NCBI RefSeq assembly: GCF_000701365.1
Contig: NZ_JNIK01000013.1
Location: forward strand, 186,001-250,000
DNA from: Blastococcus sp. URHD0036
GTDB lineage: Bacteria; Actinomycetota; Actinomycetes; Mycobacteriales; Geodermatophilaceae
Direction: 5' to 3'
DNA: 64,000 bases
The notes beneath the pieces are model-generated. The model was not told where the DNA came from, ran no database searches, and saw only the letters and a program-made list of their open reading frames with translations. Positions 24,718-31,875 of the stretch are shown here, in pieces (position 1 is the stretch's first letter; every line of letters starts with the position of its first letter). Both the position numbers and the translations under genes were made by a program.

Positions 24718-25107
24718 GTGGAGCCGCACGCACCGCGCGTGCTCGTCGCCGACGACGAGGACGACATCCGCGCCCTGGTGTGCCTGGCGGTCCGCCGGGC
24801 CGGATGCCGGGTCGTCACCGAGGCGGCCGACGGTCCGGCGGCCCTCGACGGCGCCCGGAACACCCTCCCCGACCTCGCGGTCCTCGACGTCTCCATGCCT
24901 GGTGCCACCGGTCTGGAGGTCTGCTCCGCGCTCCGCGCCGATCCGTCGACCGCCGGCGTGCGGGTGCTCCTCCTGTCGGCCGGCGCCTCCCCCGAGGACG
25001 TCGCCCGGGGCCTCGCCTCCGGCGCCGACAGCTACCTGGCCAAGCCGTTCACCGTCGCGGGCCTCGTCGCCCGCGTGCGCGAGCTGGCCGGCGGGGTGCC
25101 GGCATGA
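24718..25107 (+). CDS. Stand-alone response regulator receiver
   Basis: 129 residues, a single CheY-like receiver with no output domain. Seen: acidic pocket Asp12-Asp13, phosphoacceptor Asp57 in VLDVSMPG, Lys109 in YLAKPF. GTG start at 24718. It overlaps the histidine kinase gene by ATGA, so they are a coupled pair. Without an output domain it must act by protein contact or as a phosphate relay; the receiver/Hpt-like protein at 28129 and the OmpR regulator at 31063 are possible partners by proximity. Confidence 0.9.
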   Translation: MEPHAPRVLVADDEDDIRALVCLAVRRAGCRVVTEAADGPAALDGARNTLPDLAVLDVSMPGATGLEVCSALRADPSTAGVRVLLLSAGASPEDVARGLASGADSYLAKPFTVAGLVARVRELAGGVPA

Positions 25108-26366
25108 CCGCCGTCGAGCAGACCCCGGCCACGACGACCGCCGAGATCGACCTGCTGCGGGCCGAGGTGGCCCGCCTCGCCGCCGAGCGCGACGCCCTGC
25201 GCGCGGACATGGAACGCCGCGACGGTGAGCTGGAGACGGCCGGCCGGATGCTCGCCGCCCGCGCCCAGACCATGACCAGCGTCATCGACGCGGTCACCGA
25301 GCAGTCGATCATCGGCACCGACCTCGACGGTGTCGTCCGCGTGTGGAACCCGGGAGCCGAGAAGCTGCTCGGCCTGCCGCGCGCCGACGTCGTCCGCCGC
25401 CGCCTCGTCACCGACTTCCACCTGGCCGACGAGCTGGCCGCCGACGGCGGCGGGCTCGCCGCGCTGGTCCGCGTGGCACAGGCGGAGGGCCGGGACGTCC
25501 GCGACTGGACCTACGTCACCGCTCGCGGCGAGGAGCGCACCGTCTCGGTCGCGGTCACCCCCCGGTCCGACGACTCCGGCGAGCACGCCGGCTGGAACTT
25601 CGTCGCCACCGACATGACGGAGGTGCGGGCGAGCGAGCGGCTCAAGGACCAGTTCGTCAGCCTCATCAGCCACGAGCTGCGCACCCCGCTGAGCTCGATC
25701 CTCGGCTACCTCGAGCTGGTGCTCGACGACCCCGACCAGCCGCTGACCGACGAGCAGCGCTCCCACCTCGGCACGGTCGAGCGCAACGCCCAGCGCCTGC
25801 TCCGCCTGGTCGGCGACCTGCTGTTCACCGCGCAGGTGGAGGCCGGCCGGTTCACCCTCCAGCCCGAGGACGTCGACCTGGCCGCCGTCCTCCGGGGCGC
25901 CGAGGAGACCGCTCGCGTCGCGGCCACCGCGGGCGGCGTCCGGCTGGACCTCGAGCTGCCCGAAGGCGGCCTCGTCGTCCCCGGGGACCCCGTCCGGCTC
26001 GGTCAGGCTTGCGACAACCTCGTCTCCAACGCCGTGAAGTTCACCCCCGCCGGCGGCTGCGTCACGCTCGCCCTGCGGGCCGGCTGGCAGGCGCCCGACG
26101 GGACGACGACCGACGACGAGCGCCCCGGCAGCGCACCGGTCGCCCGGATCTCGGTCACCGACACGGGGTACGGGATCCCGGCCGCCGAGCTCGACCAGCT
26201 CTTCACCCGCTTCTTCCGGGCCTCGACCGCCAAGCGCAACGCCGTGAAGGGCGTCGGTCTCGGGCTGTCGATCACGAAGGCCATCACCACCGCGCACGGC
26301 GGGACCCTGGACGTGACCAGCACCGAGGGCCACGGCACCACGTTCACCCTCACGCTCCCCCGCTGA
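25104..26366 (+). CDS. Soluble PAS-domain sensor histidine kinase
   Basis: 420 residues, no membrane segments. N-terminal coiled coil (about 14-45), PAS domain (about 55-170, TDLDGVVRVWNPGAEKLLG), dimerisation H-box LISHELRTPL with phosphoacceptor His190, then a GHKL ATPase with N-box DNLVSNAVKF, G1 DTGYGIP and G2 GVGLGLSI. It would sense a cytosolic cue through PAS and phosphorylate the adjacent receiver. ATG 25104 overlaps the regulator's TGA. Its stop is the first base set of a nested palindrome (26366-26438). Confidence 0.92.
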   Translation: MTAVEQTPATTTAEIDLLRAEVARLAAERDALRADMERRDGELETAGRMLAARAQTMTSVIDAVTEQSIIGTDLDGVVRVWNPGAEKLLGLPRADVVRRRLVTDFHLADELAADGGGLAALVRVAQAEGRDVRDWTYVTARGEERTVSVAVTPRSDDSGEHAGWNFVATDMTEVRASERLKDQFVSLISHELRTPLSSILGYLELVLDDPDQPLTDEQRSHLGTVERNAQRLLRLVGDLLFTAQVEAGRFTLQPEDVDLAAVLRGAEETARVAATAGGVRLDLELPEGGLVVPGDPVRLGQACDNLVSNAVKFTPAGGCVTLALRAGWQAPDGTTTDDERPGSAPVARISVTDTGYGIPAAELDQLFTRFFRASTAKRNAVKGVGLGLSITKAITTAHGGTLDVTSTEGHGTTFTLTLPR

Positions 26367-26388
26367 CCTCTCCGCCAGGCTCGGGCGC

Positions 26389-26426
26389 GCTCGTGCTCTG
26401 CCCACGATGGTGGGCAGAGCACGAGC
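26389..26426 (+). repeat. Palindromic hairpin, same family as 14048-14083; terminator-like
   Basis: A 17-bp perfect stem around GATG, nested within a second 9-bp inverted pair (26366-26374 with 26430-26438). The arm sequence (CTCGTGCTCTGCCCA) differs at few positions from the arm at 14048. It follows the histidine kinase and probably terminates its transcript. Confidence 0.65.
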
Positions 26427-26494
26427 ATCCGGAGAGGTACCCCGTCGTCCCTGTGCCCTGAGTCCCCGGGCGCCTCAGAGCACGGGGCCGTCAT

Positions 26495-26534
26495 CTTGCG
26501 GAAGCCTTGCGGTGAGCGGGCGGGTGGGCTGCGG
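26495..26534 (+). promoter_or_regulatory. Four 11-bp direct repeats, cassette 1
   Basis: Units start at 26495, 26506, 26517 and 26528. The first two are exact CTTGCGG, the others match 5 of 7. The array covers -107 to -68 relative to the ATG at 26602. One-helical-turn spacing is typical of tandem binding by OmpR-family regulators. The remainder of the 235-base intergenic region holds the palindrome above and the leader. Confidence 0.6.
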
Positions 26535-26601
26535 TTGAGATCCCAGAGTCGTTCCTGTCAGCCGGGACACCCCGCCCCGGCCCGCCCCGCAGGAGAACGA
26601 C

Positions 26602-27216
26602 ATGTCCGCTCGCACCCGCAAGGCCACCACCCGCAAGGTCATCGGCTCGCTCGGCGTCCTCGGCGCCGCTGCCGCCGTCGCCGGCCTCGGCACCTTCGGC
26701 ACGTTCACCGACTCGACCACGCCGATCTCCACCGACGTCGCCTCCGGCACCGTGAAGATCAACCTCGCCTCGACCGGCGCGGCCATCCCCGCCACCACGG
26801 CGAACTTCGTGCCCGGCGACTCCATGACCCGCGCGGTCACCCTGAGCAACTCGGGCACCTCGGCGCTGTCCTCGGTCACCCTCGGCACCACGGCGACCGT
26901 CTCCAGCGTCCTCAACACCGACACGACCAACGGCCTGCAGCTCAACGTCAAGTCCTGCACGGTGCCGTGGACCCAGGGCGGTACCGCCACTGCCCCGACC
27001 TACACCTGCACCGGCGGCACGGTCACCGACCTCGGCAGCACCGCCGTCGTCTCCAACCGCACCCTGGCCGGCCTCAACAGCCTGAACCCCGGCGGCGTGG
27101 ACAACCTGGTCTTCTCGATCAGCCTGCCGACGGCCGCCGACAACGGCTTCCAGGGCAAGACCTCCACGTTCAGCCTCGTCTTCACCGGTACGCAGCGCGC
27201 CGGCTCCGCCCGCTGA
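26602..27216 (+). CDS. TasA/camelysin-like secreted protein, copy 1 (SipW-dependent)
   Basis: 204 residues. N-terminus: basic SARTRKATTRKV, hydrophobic core GSLGVLGAAAAVAGLGTFG, then TFTDSTTPIS, the A/G-x-F-x-D type junction of SipW-dependent signal peptides. The mature part is strand-rich, Thr/Ser-rich, with PGDSMTRAVTLSNSGTSALSSVTL (typical of TasA-like beta proteins) and a Cys pair (SCTVPW and YTCTGG). TasA relatives polymerise into extracellular fibres of biofilm matrix. The gene is followed by a SipW-type signal peptidase, its expected processing enzyme. Fibre formation here is inference. Copy 2 lies at 28979. Confidence 0.83.
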   Translation: MSARTRKATTRKVIGSLGVLGAAAAVAGLGTFGTFTDSTTPISTDVASGTVKINLASTGAAIPATTANFVPGDSMTRAVTLSNSGTSALSSVTLGTTATVSSVLNTDTTNGLQLNVKSCTVPWTQGGTATAPTYTCTGGTVTDLGSTAVVSNRTLAGLNSLNPGGVDNLVFSISLPTAADNGFQGKTSTFSLVFTGTQRAGSAR

Positions 27217-27308
27217 CCCGGCGCCCGCCCAGCGGGCGCCCGCACCCAGGTGAACGGCCGGCAGTCCCGGCCGGAACGACGAGATCGACGAGATCGACGG
27301 AGAAGACC

Positions 27309-27950
27309 ATGACCGCAGTACTCCCCGCCCCGCGGACGGCACAGGCGCCCTCCGCGGGCGGGCCGGCCACAGGCCGCCCGGCCCGCCGCCGGCGCCGCCC
27401 GGTGCGCGCGATCCTCCGGTTCACCGGCCGCTGGAGCCTCCGCATGCTGGTGTGCACCGCAGTGCTCTCGTTCCTCGGACTGGCCGTCGGGCCGCACGTC
27501 CTGGACTACCGCACCATGACGATGCTCACCGGCAGCATGGCCCCGAGCATCGAGCCCGGCGACGTCGTCGTCTCCACGCCGCTGAGCGTCTCCGACGTCG
27601 AGGTCGGCATGGTCATCACCTACCACATCCCGATCGACGACCACCGCGTCGTCACCCACCGCGTCATCGAGGTCGACCGCACCGCCGACGGCACCGTGTC
27701 CGTCCGGACCCAGGGCGACGCCAACGACGCACCCGACCCCTGGACCGCCGTCCTCACCGGCGACACCGCCTACCAGGTGCAGGCCGTCGTCCCGGAGATC
27801 GGCAACGTCATCACCGCGCTCCGCAACGACACCCTGAGCACCCTGTTCGTGCAGCTGCTGCCGGTCGCCCTCGGCGTCTGCATGCTGGTCTCCATCTGGC
27901 GGCCGGGCCGGGAAGACGACGACACCACCACCGCCGGAGGAGCCCGATGA
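27309..27950 (+). CDS. SipW-type (ER-type) signal peptidase I, copy 1
   Basis: 213 residues from ATG 27309. Basic N-terminus, first membrane segment (about 46-64), catalytic Ser76 in LTGSMAPSIEPGD, and His117 in VVTHRVIEV in place of the Lys used by ordinary bacterial enzymes: the Ser/His dyad of SipW and eukaryotic Sec11. A second membrane segment (about 180-197) ends the protein. It would process the neighbouring TasA-like proteins. Its stop overlaps the next start (ATGA). Bases around 27485-27770 are nearly identical to copy 2 (29810-30095). Confidence 0.9.
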   Translation: MTAVLPAPRTAQAPSAGGPATGRPARRRRRPVRAILRFTGRWSLRMLVCTAVLSFLGLAVGPHVLDYRTMTMLTGSMAPSIEPGDVVVSTPLSVSDVEVGMVITYHIPIDDHRVVTHRVIEVDRTADGTVSVRTQGDANDAPDPWTAVLTGDTAYQVQAVVPEIGNVITALRNDTLSTLFVQLLPVALGVCMLVSIWRPGREDDDTTTAGGAR

Positions 27951-28135
27951 CCGCCCACACGGACCAGCCGCGGTCGCGGGCACTGCCCCTCGCCGGCCTG
28001 CTCGTCGCCCTGGTGCTCACCAGCGCACTGCCCGCCTGGGCCGGTGCCGTCTCCGCCCGCCCCGACCAGCCGGCCTCCGCCTGCGCGCAGGACACGGCCG
28101 GTTCCGGCGACACGACGGAGTCGGGCCGGTGCTGA
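27947..28135 (+). CDS. Small secreted protein
   Basis: 62 residues. ATG 27947 overlaps the sipW stop and its TGA overlaps the GTG of the next gene, so both junctions argue for real, coupled translation. Signal peptide with hydrophobic core ALPLAGLLVALVLTSALPAWA and an AWA cleavage site, leaving about 27 residues rich in Ser, Asp and Thr with two cysteines (SACAQD and C-terminal C62). I do not recognise it. Absent from cassette 2. Confidence 0.7.
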   Translation: MTAHTDQPRSRALPLAGLLVALVLTSALPAWAGAVSARPDQPASACAQDTAGSGDTTESGRC

Positions 28136-28794
28136 CCGCCCTGGTCGTCGGGGCCGACGGCGCCGACCGCCTGCAGACCGCCGCTCTCCTCGCGGCCGCC
28201 GGCTGGCGGGTCCGGGAGGCCGACGGACTCCGCGCGGCCCTCGCCGTCGCCCGCTCCACCGAGCTGGACCTCGTGGTGGCCGACCTGGACCTGCCCGACG
28301 GCGACGGCCCGGCGCTGCTGCGCCGGTTGCGGCTCACCGGGTGCCGGGCCCACCTCCTGGGCACCGCCGGGGAACTCACCGCCGAGGTGCGGTCCGCCGG
28401 CAGCGCCGCGGGGGCGCTCGCCGTCCTCCCGGCACCAGTCGACCCCGGTGTGCTGCTGCGGTTCCTGCTCGGCCGGGTCTCCGGGCCGGCCGGCGTGGCC
28501 GACGAGGACCTGACGGACGACATGACGGACGACGGGGTGGACGACGACCTGGCCGGCCGCCTGCAGGAGCTCTACGCCGGCGCACTGCCGGGTCGCCTGG
28601 AGGCGATCGACGCCGGTGCCCGCTCCGGGGACGCGACCGCCCTCGCGTCGGCCTCGGGCACCCTCGCCGGGACCAGCGCCCAGCTGGGGCACCCCGAGGT
28701 GGCGGAGCTGTGCCGCGCGATCGCGGCCGACGCCCGCCGGGGGGTCCTCGCGCACGAGCTGGTGGACCGGCTGCTCGACCTCGCGACCGCCTGA
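28129..28794 (+). CDS. Degenerate receiver plus Hpt-like protein
   Basis: 221 residues from GTG 28129. Residues 1-115 look like a response-regulator receiver: LDLVVADLDLPDGDG keeps an acceptor-like Asp52, but the acidic pocket is GADGAD and the conserved Lys-Pro is replaced by PAPVDP. Residues 140-221 form a four-helix Hpt-like domain in which the phospho-accepting His of H-x-L-K-G is replaced by Gly (SGTLAGTSAQLGH). Phosphotransfer through it is therefore doubtful; it may act as a binding or scaffold protein in control of the fibre cassettes. Last gene of cassette 1. Confidence 0.75.
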   Translation: MLTALVVGADGADRLQTAALLAAAGWRVREADGLRAALAVARSTELDLVVADLDLPDGDGPALLRRLRLTGCRAHLLGTAGELTAEVRSAGSAAGALAVLPAPVDPGVLLRFLLGRVSGPAGVADEDLTDDMTDDGVDDDLAGRLQELYAGALPGRLEAIDAGARSGDATALASASGTLAGTSAQLGHPEVAELCRAIAADARRGVLAHELVDRLLDLATA

Positions 28795-28801
28795 GGTCGT
28801 C

Positions 28802-28847
28802 ACCGTGCAGAACCGCCATTCCGCACCGTGCAGAACCGCCATTCCGC
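28802..28847. repeat. 23-bp perfect tandem repeat with internal dyad
   Basis: Two identical 23-base units, each containing GTGCAGAA, six bases, TTCCGCAC (arms complementary at 7 of 8 positions). They sit between cassette 1 and the promoter array of cassette 2 and could form alternative hairpins, serve as protein sites, or be remnants of a dispersed repeat. Confidence 0.7.
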
Positions 28848-28871
28848 ACAGGTGGGTACGGGGTCCGTCTT

Positions 28872-28911
28872 CTTGAGGTGATCTTGCGGATCAGTGGCGG
28901 GACCCCTGCGG
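28872..28911 (+). promoter_or_regulatory. Four 11-bp direct repeats, cassette 2
   Basis: Units at 28872 (CTTGAGG), 28883 (CTTGCGG), 28894 (GTGGCGG) and 28905 (CCTGCGG), exactly 11 apart. The array spans -107 to -68 from the ATG at 28979, the same position as in cassette 1, and the following 58-base leader is nearly the same in both. Confidence 0.6.
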
Positions 28912-28978
28912 TTGGGCTCGCAGAGTCGTTCCTGTCAGCCGGGACACCCCGCCCCGGCCCGCCCCGCAGGAGAACGAC

Positions 28979-29608
28979 ATGTCCGCTCGCACCCGCAAGG
29001 CCACCAGCCGCAAGGTCATCGGCTCGCTCGGCGTCCTCGGCGCCGCTGCCGCCGTCGCCGGCCTCGGCACCTTCGGCACGTTCACCGACTCCACGACGCC
29101 GATCTCGACCGCGGTCGCCTCCGGCACGGTGAACATCGACCTCAGCACCCCCGGCGCCGCGATCCCGGCCACCACCGGCAACTTCGTGCCCGGCGACTCG
29201 ATGACCCGCGCGGTCACGCTGGTCAACAGCGGCACGTCGGCCCTGTCCTCGGTCACCCTGGGCACCACGGCCACCGTCTCCAGCGTCCTGAACACCGACG
29301 CCAACGGCCTGCAGCTGAACGTCAAGTCCTGCACGGTGCCGTGGACCCAGGGCGGCACGGCCACCGCGCCGACCTACACCTGCGGCGGCACGGTCACCGA
29401 CTTCGGCACCACCGCAGCCGTCTCCAACCGGACCCTCGCGGGCCTCAAGAGCCTGAACCCGGTCGACGCGGCCGTCCCCGGCTCGGGCACCGACTACCTG
29501 ACCTTCACGATCTCGCTGCCCACCACGGCCGGCGACAACCTCCAGGGCAAGTCCTCGACGCTCAGCCTCGTCTTCACCGGTACCCAGCGCGCCGCCAGCG
29601 CCCGCTGA
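28979..29608 (+). CDS. TasA/camelysin-like secreted protein, copy 2 (SipW-dependent)
   Basis: 209 residues, paralogue of the protein at 26602, with near-identical signal region, the same TFTDSTTPIS junction, the PGDSMTRAVTLVNSG segment and the same Cys pair (KSCTVPW, YTCGG). Differences cluster in the C-terminal third, where copy 2 has an insertion (NPVDAAVPGSGTDYLTF). Two subunits of one fibre, or a main and a minor subunit, would explain the pair. Followed after 34 bases by its own SipW-type peptidase. Confidence 0.83.
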   Translation: MSARTRKATSRKVIGSLGVLGAAAAVAGLGTFGTFTDSTTPISTAVASGTVNIDLSTPGAAIPATTGNFVPGDSMTRAVTLVNSGTSALSSVTLGTTATVSSVLNTDANGLQLNVKSCTVPWTQGGTATAPTYTCGGTVTDFGTTAAVSNRTLAGLKSLNPVDAAVPGSGTDYLTFTISLPTTAGDNLQGKSSTLSLVFTGTQRAASAR

Positions 29609-29642
29609 CCTCGATCGCCGACGAGACCGGAGACCCCCCGCC

Positions 29643-30275
29643 ATGACCGCCGTCCTCCCCGCCCGCGCCCCGGGGGCAGCCGCCCCGCTGCCCCCGGCCG
29701 CGGAGGCCGCTCGCACCGGCCTGCTCCGCGCGTGCGCCCGCTTCGCCGGCCGCTGGAGCCTCCGCGCCCTCGTCGCCGCGGCGGTCCTGGCCTTCGTCGG
29801 CCTGGCCCTCGGCCCGCACGTCCTGGACTACCGCACCATGACGATGCTCACCGGCAGCATGGCCCCGAACATCGAGCCCGGCGACGTCGTCGTCTCCACG
29901 CCGCTGGACGTCTCCGACGTCGAGGTCGGCATGGTGATCACCTACCACATCCCGATCGACGACCACCGCGTCGTCACCCACCGCGTCATCGAGGTCGACC
30001 ACACCGCCGACGGCACCGTCTCCGTCCGCACCCAGGGCGACGCCAACGACGCACCCGACCCCTGGACCGCCGTCCTCACCGGCGACACCGCCTGGCAGAT
30101 GCGGGCCGTCGTCCCGGAGATCGGCAACGCCATCACCGCGCTGCGCGACCCGGTCGTCAACAAGGCCCTCGTCTACGGCGCCCCCGCCCTGCTGGCCGGC
30201 TGGATGCTGCTGAGCATCTGGCAGCCGGTCCGGGACGAGGACGACGAGGACGACGCCGAGGCCGACCGGGCCTGA
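29643..30275 (+). CDS. SipW-type (ER-type) signal peptidase I, copy 2
   Basis: 210 residues. Catalytic Ser72 in LTGSMAPNIEPGD and His113 in VVTHRVIEV; N-terminal membrane segment about 42-58 and a C-terminal one (ALVYGAPALLAGWMLLSIW). The first 40 residues differ from copy 1, while the catalytic core is almost identical in DNA as well as protein, which points to recent duplication or gene conversion. The acidic tail (DEDDEDDAEAD) replaces the tail of copy 1. Confidence 0.9.
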   Translation: MTAVLPARAPGAAAPLPPAAEAARTGLLRACARFAGRWSLRALVAAAVLAFVGLALGPHVLDYRTMTMLTGSMAPNIEPGDVVVSTPLDVSDVEVGMVITYHIPIDDHRVVTHRVIEVDHTADGTVSVRTQGDANDAPDPWTAVLTGDTAWQMRAVVPEIGNAITALRDPVVNKALVYGAPALLAGWMLLSIWQPVRDEDDEDDAEADRA

Positions 30276-30287
30276 CCCGCCCCGGGT

Positions 30288-30327
30288 CTTGCGGATCTCT
30301 TGCGGAAGGCGCGAGGGAACCGCGAGG
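30288..30327 (+). promoter_or_regulatory. Four 11-bp direct repeats, third promoter
   Basis: Units at 30288 and 30299 (both CTTGCGG) and at 30310 and 30321 (both CGCGAGG), 11 apart, covering -113 to -74 from the ATG at 30401. Same layout as the two cassette promoters although the leader after it is different. Confidence 0.55.
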
Positions 30328-30400
30328 TCCACCCCGCACAGTCAGAGATGTTCCAGCAACCCCCGCCGGGACCACCCCGCACCAGAGAGGAGACCGAGCC

Positions 30401-30997
30401 ATGACCCGCACCCGCCGTTGCGTGCTCCTGCTCGTCCTCACCGTCGCCGTCGTCGTCGGGGCCTCGCTGCCCGCGAACGCGCTGTTCTCCGACACCGCGG
30501 CGCCGGTCACCAGGCCCTCGATCACCACCGCGGTCGTCACCGGGCCGTCCAACGTCAAGGTCGACACCTCGTGCGTCACGACGACGACGGTGATCAGGCG
30601 CGTCTACACGATGTACTCGGACGTGCTGCTGAACAGCAGCACCACCACCACCAGCGCCGTCAGCACCAGCAACGTCGAGAGCAACACCACCGTCCGCACA
30701 GACGGCAGCCCGGCGGCGGGCCAGTACACGGTGACCCAGACGATCGCGGACACGACGCTGTATGCGACTGCCACCTGGAAGGCCAGCCAGACACCCGGCA
30801 TCACGGGCTACCAGATGACCGCCTTCCTCTCCAACGGCACGGCCTACGCGATGGGGAACGCCGCGACCAACGCCACGAAGTTCACCGGCACCTACGACGC
30901 CTCGGTGGTCAACTACCGCCCGGTGCTGTCCATGGTCACGCTGACCAGCTACGGCTGGACGGCGCCCGGGACCATGAGCAACGTCGTCACCTGCTGA
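30401..30997 (+). CDS. Secreted Thr/Ser-rich protein, third candidate SipW substrate
   Basis: 198 residues from ATG 30401 with GAGAGGAG upstream. Signal peptide RRCVLLLVLTVAVVVGASLPANA followed by LFSDTAAPV, an F-S-D junction typical of SipW-dependent precursors. The mature part is rich in Thr, Ser and Asn (SSTTTTSAVSTSNVESNTT), strand-like, with two cysteines (DTSCVTT and the C-terminal Cys). No named family recognised. It shares the 11-bp repeat promoter with the two TasA-like cassettes, so it is probably made and exported with them. Ends at a perfect palindromic terminator. Confidence 0.75.
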   Translation: MTRTRRCVLLLVLTVAVVVGASLPANALFSDTAAPVTRPSITTAVVTGPSNVKVDTSCVTTTTVIRRVYTMYSDVLLNSSTTTTSAVSTSNVESNTTVRTDGSPAAGQYTVTQTIADTTLYATATWKASQTPGITGYQMTAFLSNGTAYAMGNAATNATKFTGTYDASVVNYRPVLSMVTLTSYGWTAPGTMSNVVTC

Positions 30998-31014
30998 CGT
31001 AGCCGCCGAACGCG

Positions 31015-31048
31015 GAGGGGCCCGGACCTGATCAGGTCCGGGCCCCTC
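31015..31048. terminator. Bidirectional terminator, perfect 34-nt palindrome
   Basis: Two 17-base arms centred on TGATCA with no mismatch, between the convergent genes ending at 30997 and 31063. Confidence 0.85.
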
Positions 31049-31062
31049 GCGCGTGCGCTGGT

Positions 31063-31770
31063 CTAGGCAGCGACGAGCCGGTACCCGACGCCGCGGACGG
31101 TCTTGATCTCCGGGGAGCTGAGCCCGGCGGCCTGCAGCTTGCGGCGCAGGTTGGACATGTGCGCCTCGACGAGGCGGACGCTGCCCTCCCAGTCGGTCTG
31201 CCACACCTCGCGCAGCAGCGTCTCGCGCTGCAGGACCCGGCCGGGCCGGGACGCCAGGGCGGCGAGCAGGTCGAACTCGGTGCGGGTCAGGTCGACGACG
31301 GTGCCGTCGACGCGGACCTCGCGGCTGTCCTCGTCCACCTCGAGCTCGGCGAGCCGGCGGACGTGCTCCTCGACGGTCGTGGCGGGCTCGGGGGCGGCGG
31401 GGACGCGCGGGCGGCGCAGCATCACCTGCACCCGGGCGACCAGCTCGCGCGGGGAGAACGGCTTGGCCATGTACCCGTCGGCGCCGACGGCCAGCCCGAT
31501 GAGCAGGTCGACCTCCTCGGCGCGCGCGGTCAGCATGAGCACGTAGCACTCGGACTCGGCGCGGATCTGGCGGCACACCTCGGTGCCGTCGGCGTCGGGC
31601 AGCCCGAGGTCCAGGACGACGACGTCGGGAGCCGACCGTCGGACCTCCTCGAGCGCCTCGGCACCCGTGCCCACGGCGCGCACGTCCATCCCCGCGCGGG
31701 TGAGCACGGTGACGACGAGCTCGCGGATCTCGTCGGTGTCCTCGACGACCAGCACGGACTGCTCGGCCAC
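31063..31770 (-). CDS. OmpR/PhoB-family response regulator
   Basis: 235 residues. Receiver: Asp11 and Glu10 in the acidic pocket, phosphoacceptor Asp54 in VLDLGLPDADG, Lys103 in YMAKPF. C-terminal winged helix (about 140-235): TRTEFDLLAALASRPGRVLQRETLLREVW, then VRLVEAHMSNLRRKL and VRGVGYRLV. ATG 31770. No kinase adjoins; the nearest is the PAS kinase at 25104. Its position at the end of the TasA-like locus, and the 11-bp direct repeats at the three promoters there, make it the best candidate to control them. Confidence 0.92.
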   Translation of the reverse strand: MAEQSVLVVEDTDEIRELVVTVLTRAGMDVRAVGTGAEALEEVRRSAPDVVVLDLGLPDADGTEVCRQIRAESECYVLMLTARAEEVDLLIGLAVGADGYMAKPFSPRELVARVQVMLRRPRVPAAPEPATTVEEHVRRLAELEVDEDSREVRVDGTVVDLTRTEFDLLAALASRPGRVLQRETLLREVWQTDWEGSVRLVEAHMSNLRRKLQAAGLSSPEIKTVRGVGYRLVAA

Positions 31771-31817
31771 GACCTGTTCCTCCCGTCCTGGGGACGTACG
31801 GCGGTGGCGCGGAGTGC

Positions 31818-31835
31818 GTCACCTGACCGGGTGAT
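31818..31835 (-). promoter_or_regulatory. 6-6-6 dyad upstream of OmpR-type regulator
   Basis: GTCACC, six bases, GGTGAT, 48 bases before the regulator start; 11 of 12 arm bases equal those of the dyad at 24620-24637. Confidence 0.35.
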
Positions 31836-31875
31836 CGGTCGTGCCCGGGGGCCGCTTGACCCGCCCTGCCGGCGC

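Noticed and set aside
28802-28847. CRISPR-like repeat
   Set aside because: Only two copies, directly adjacent without spacers, and no cas genes.
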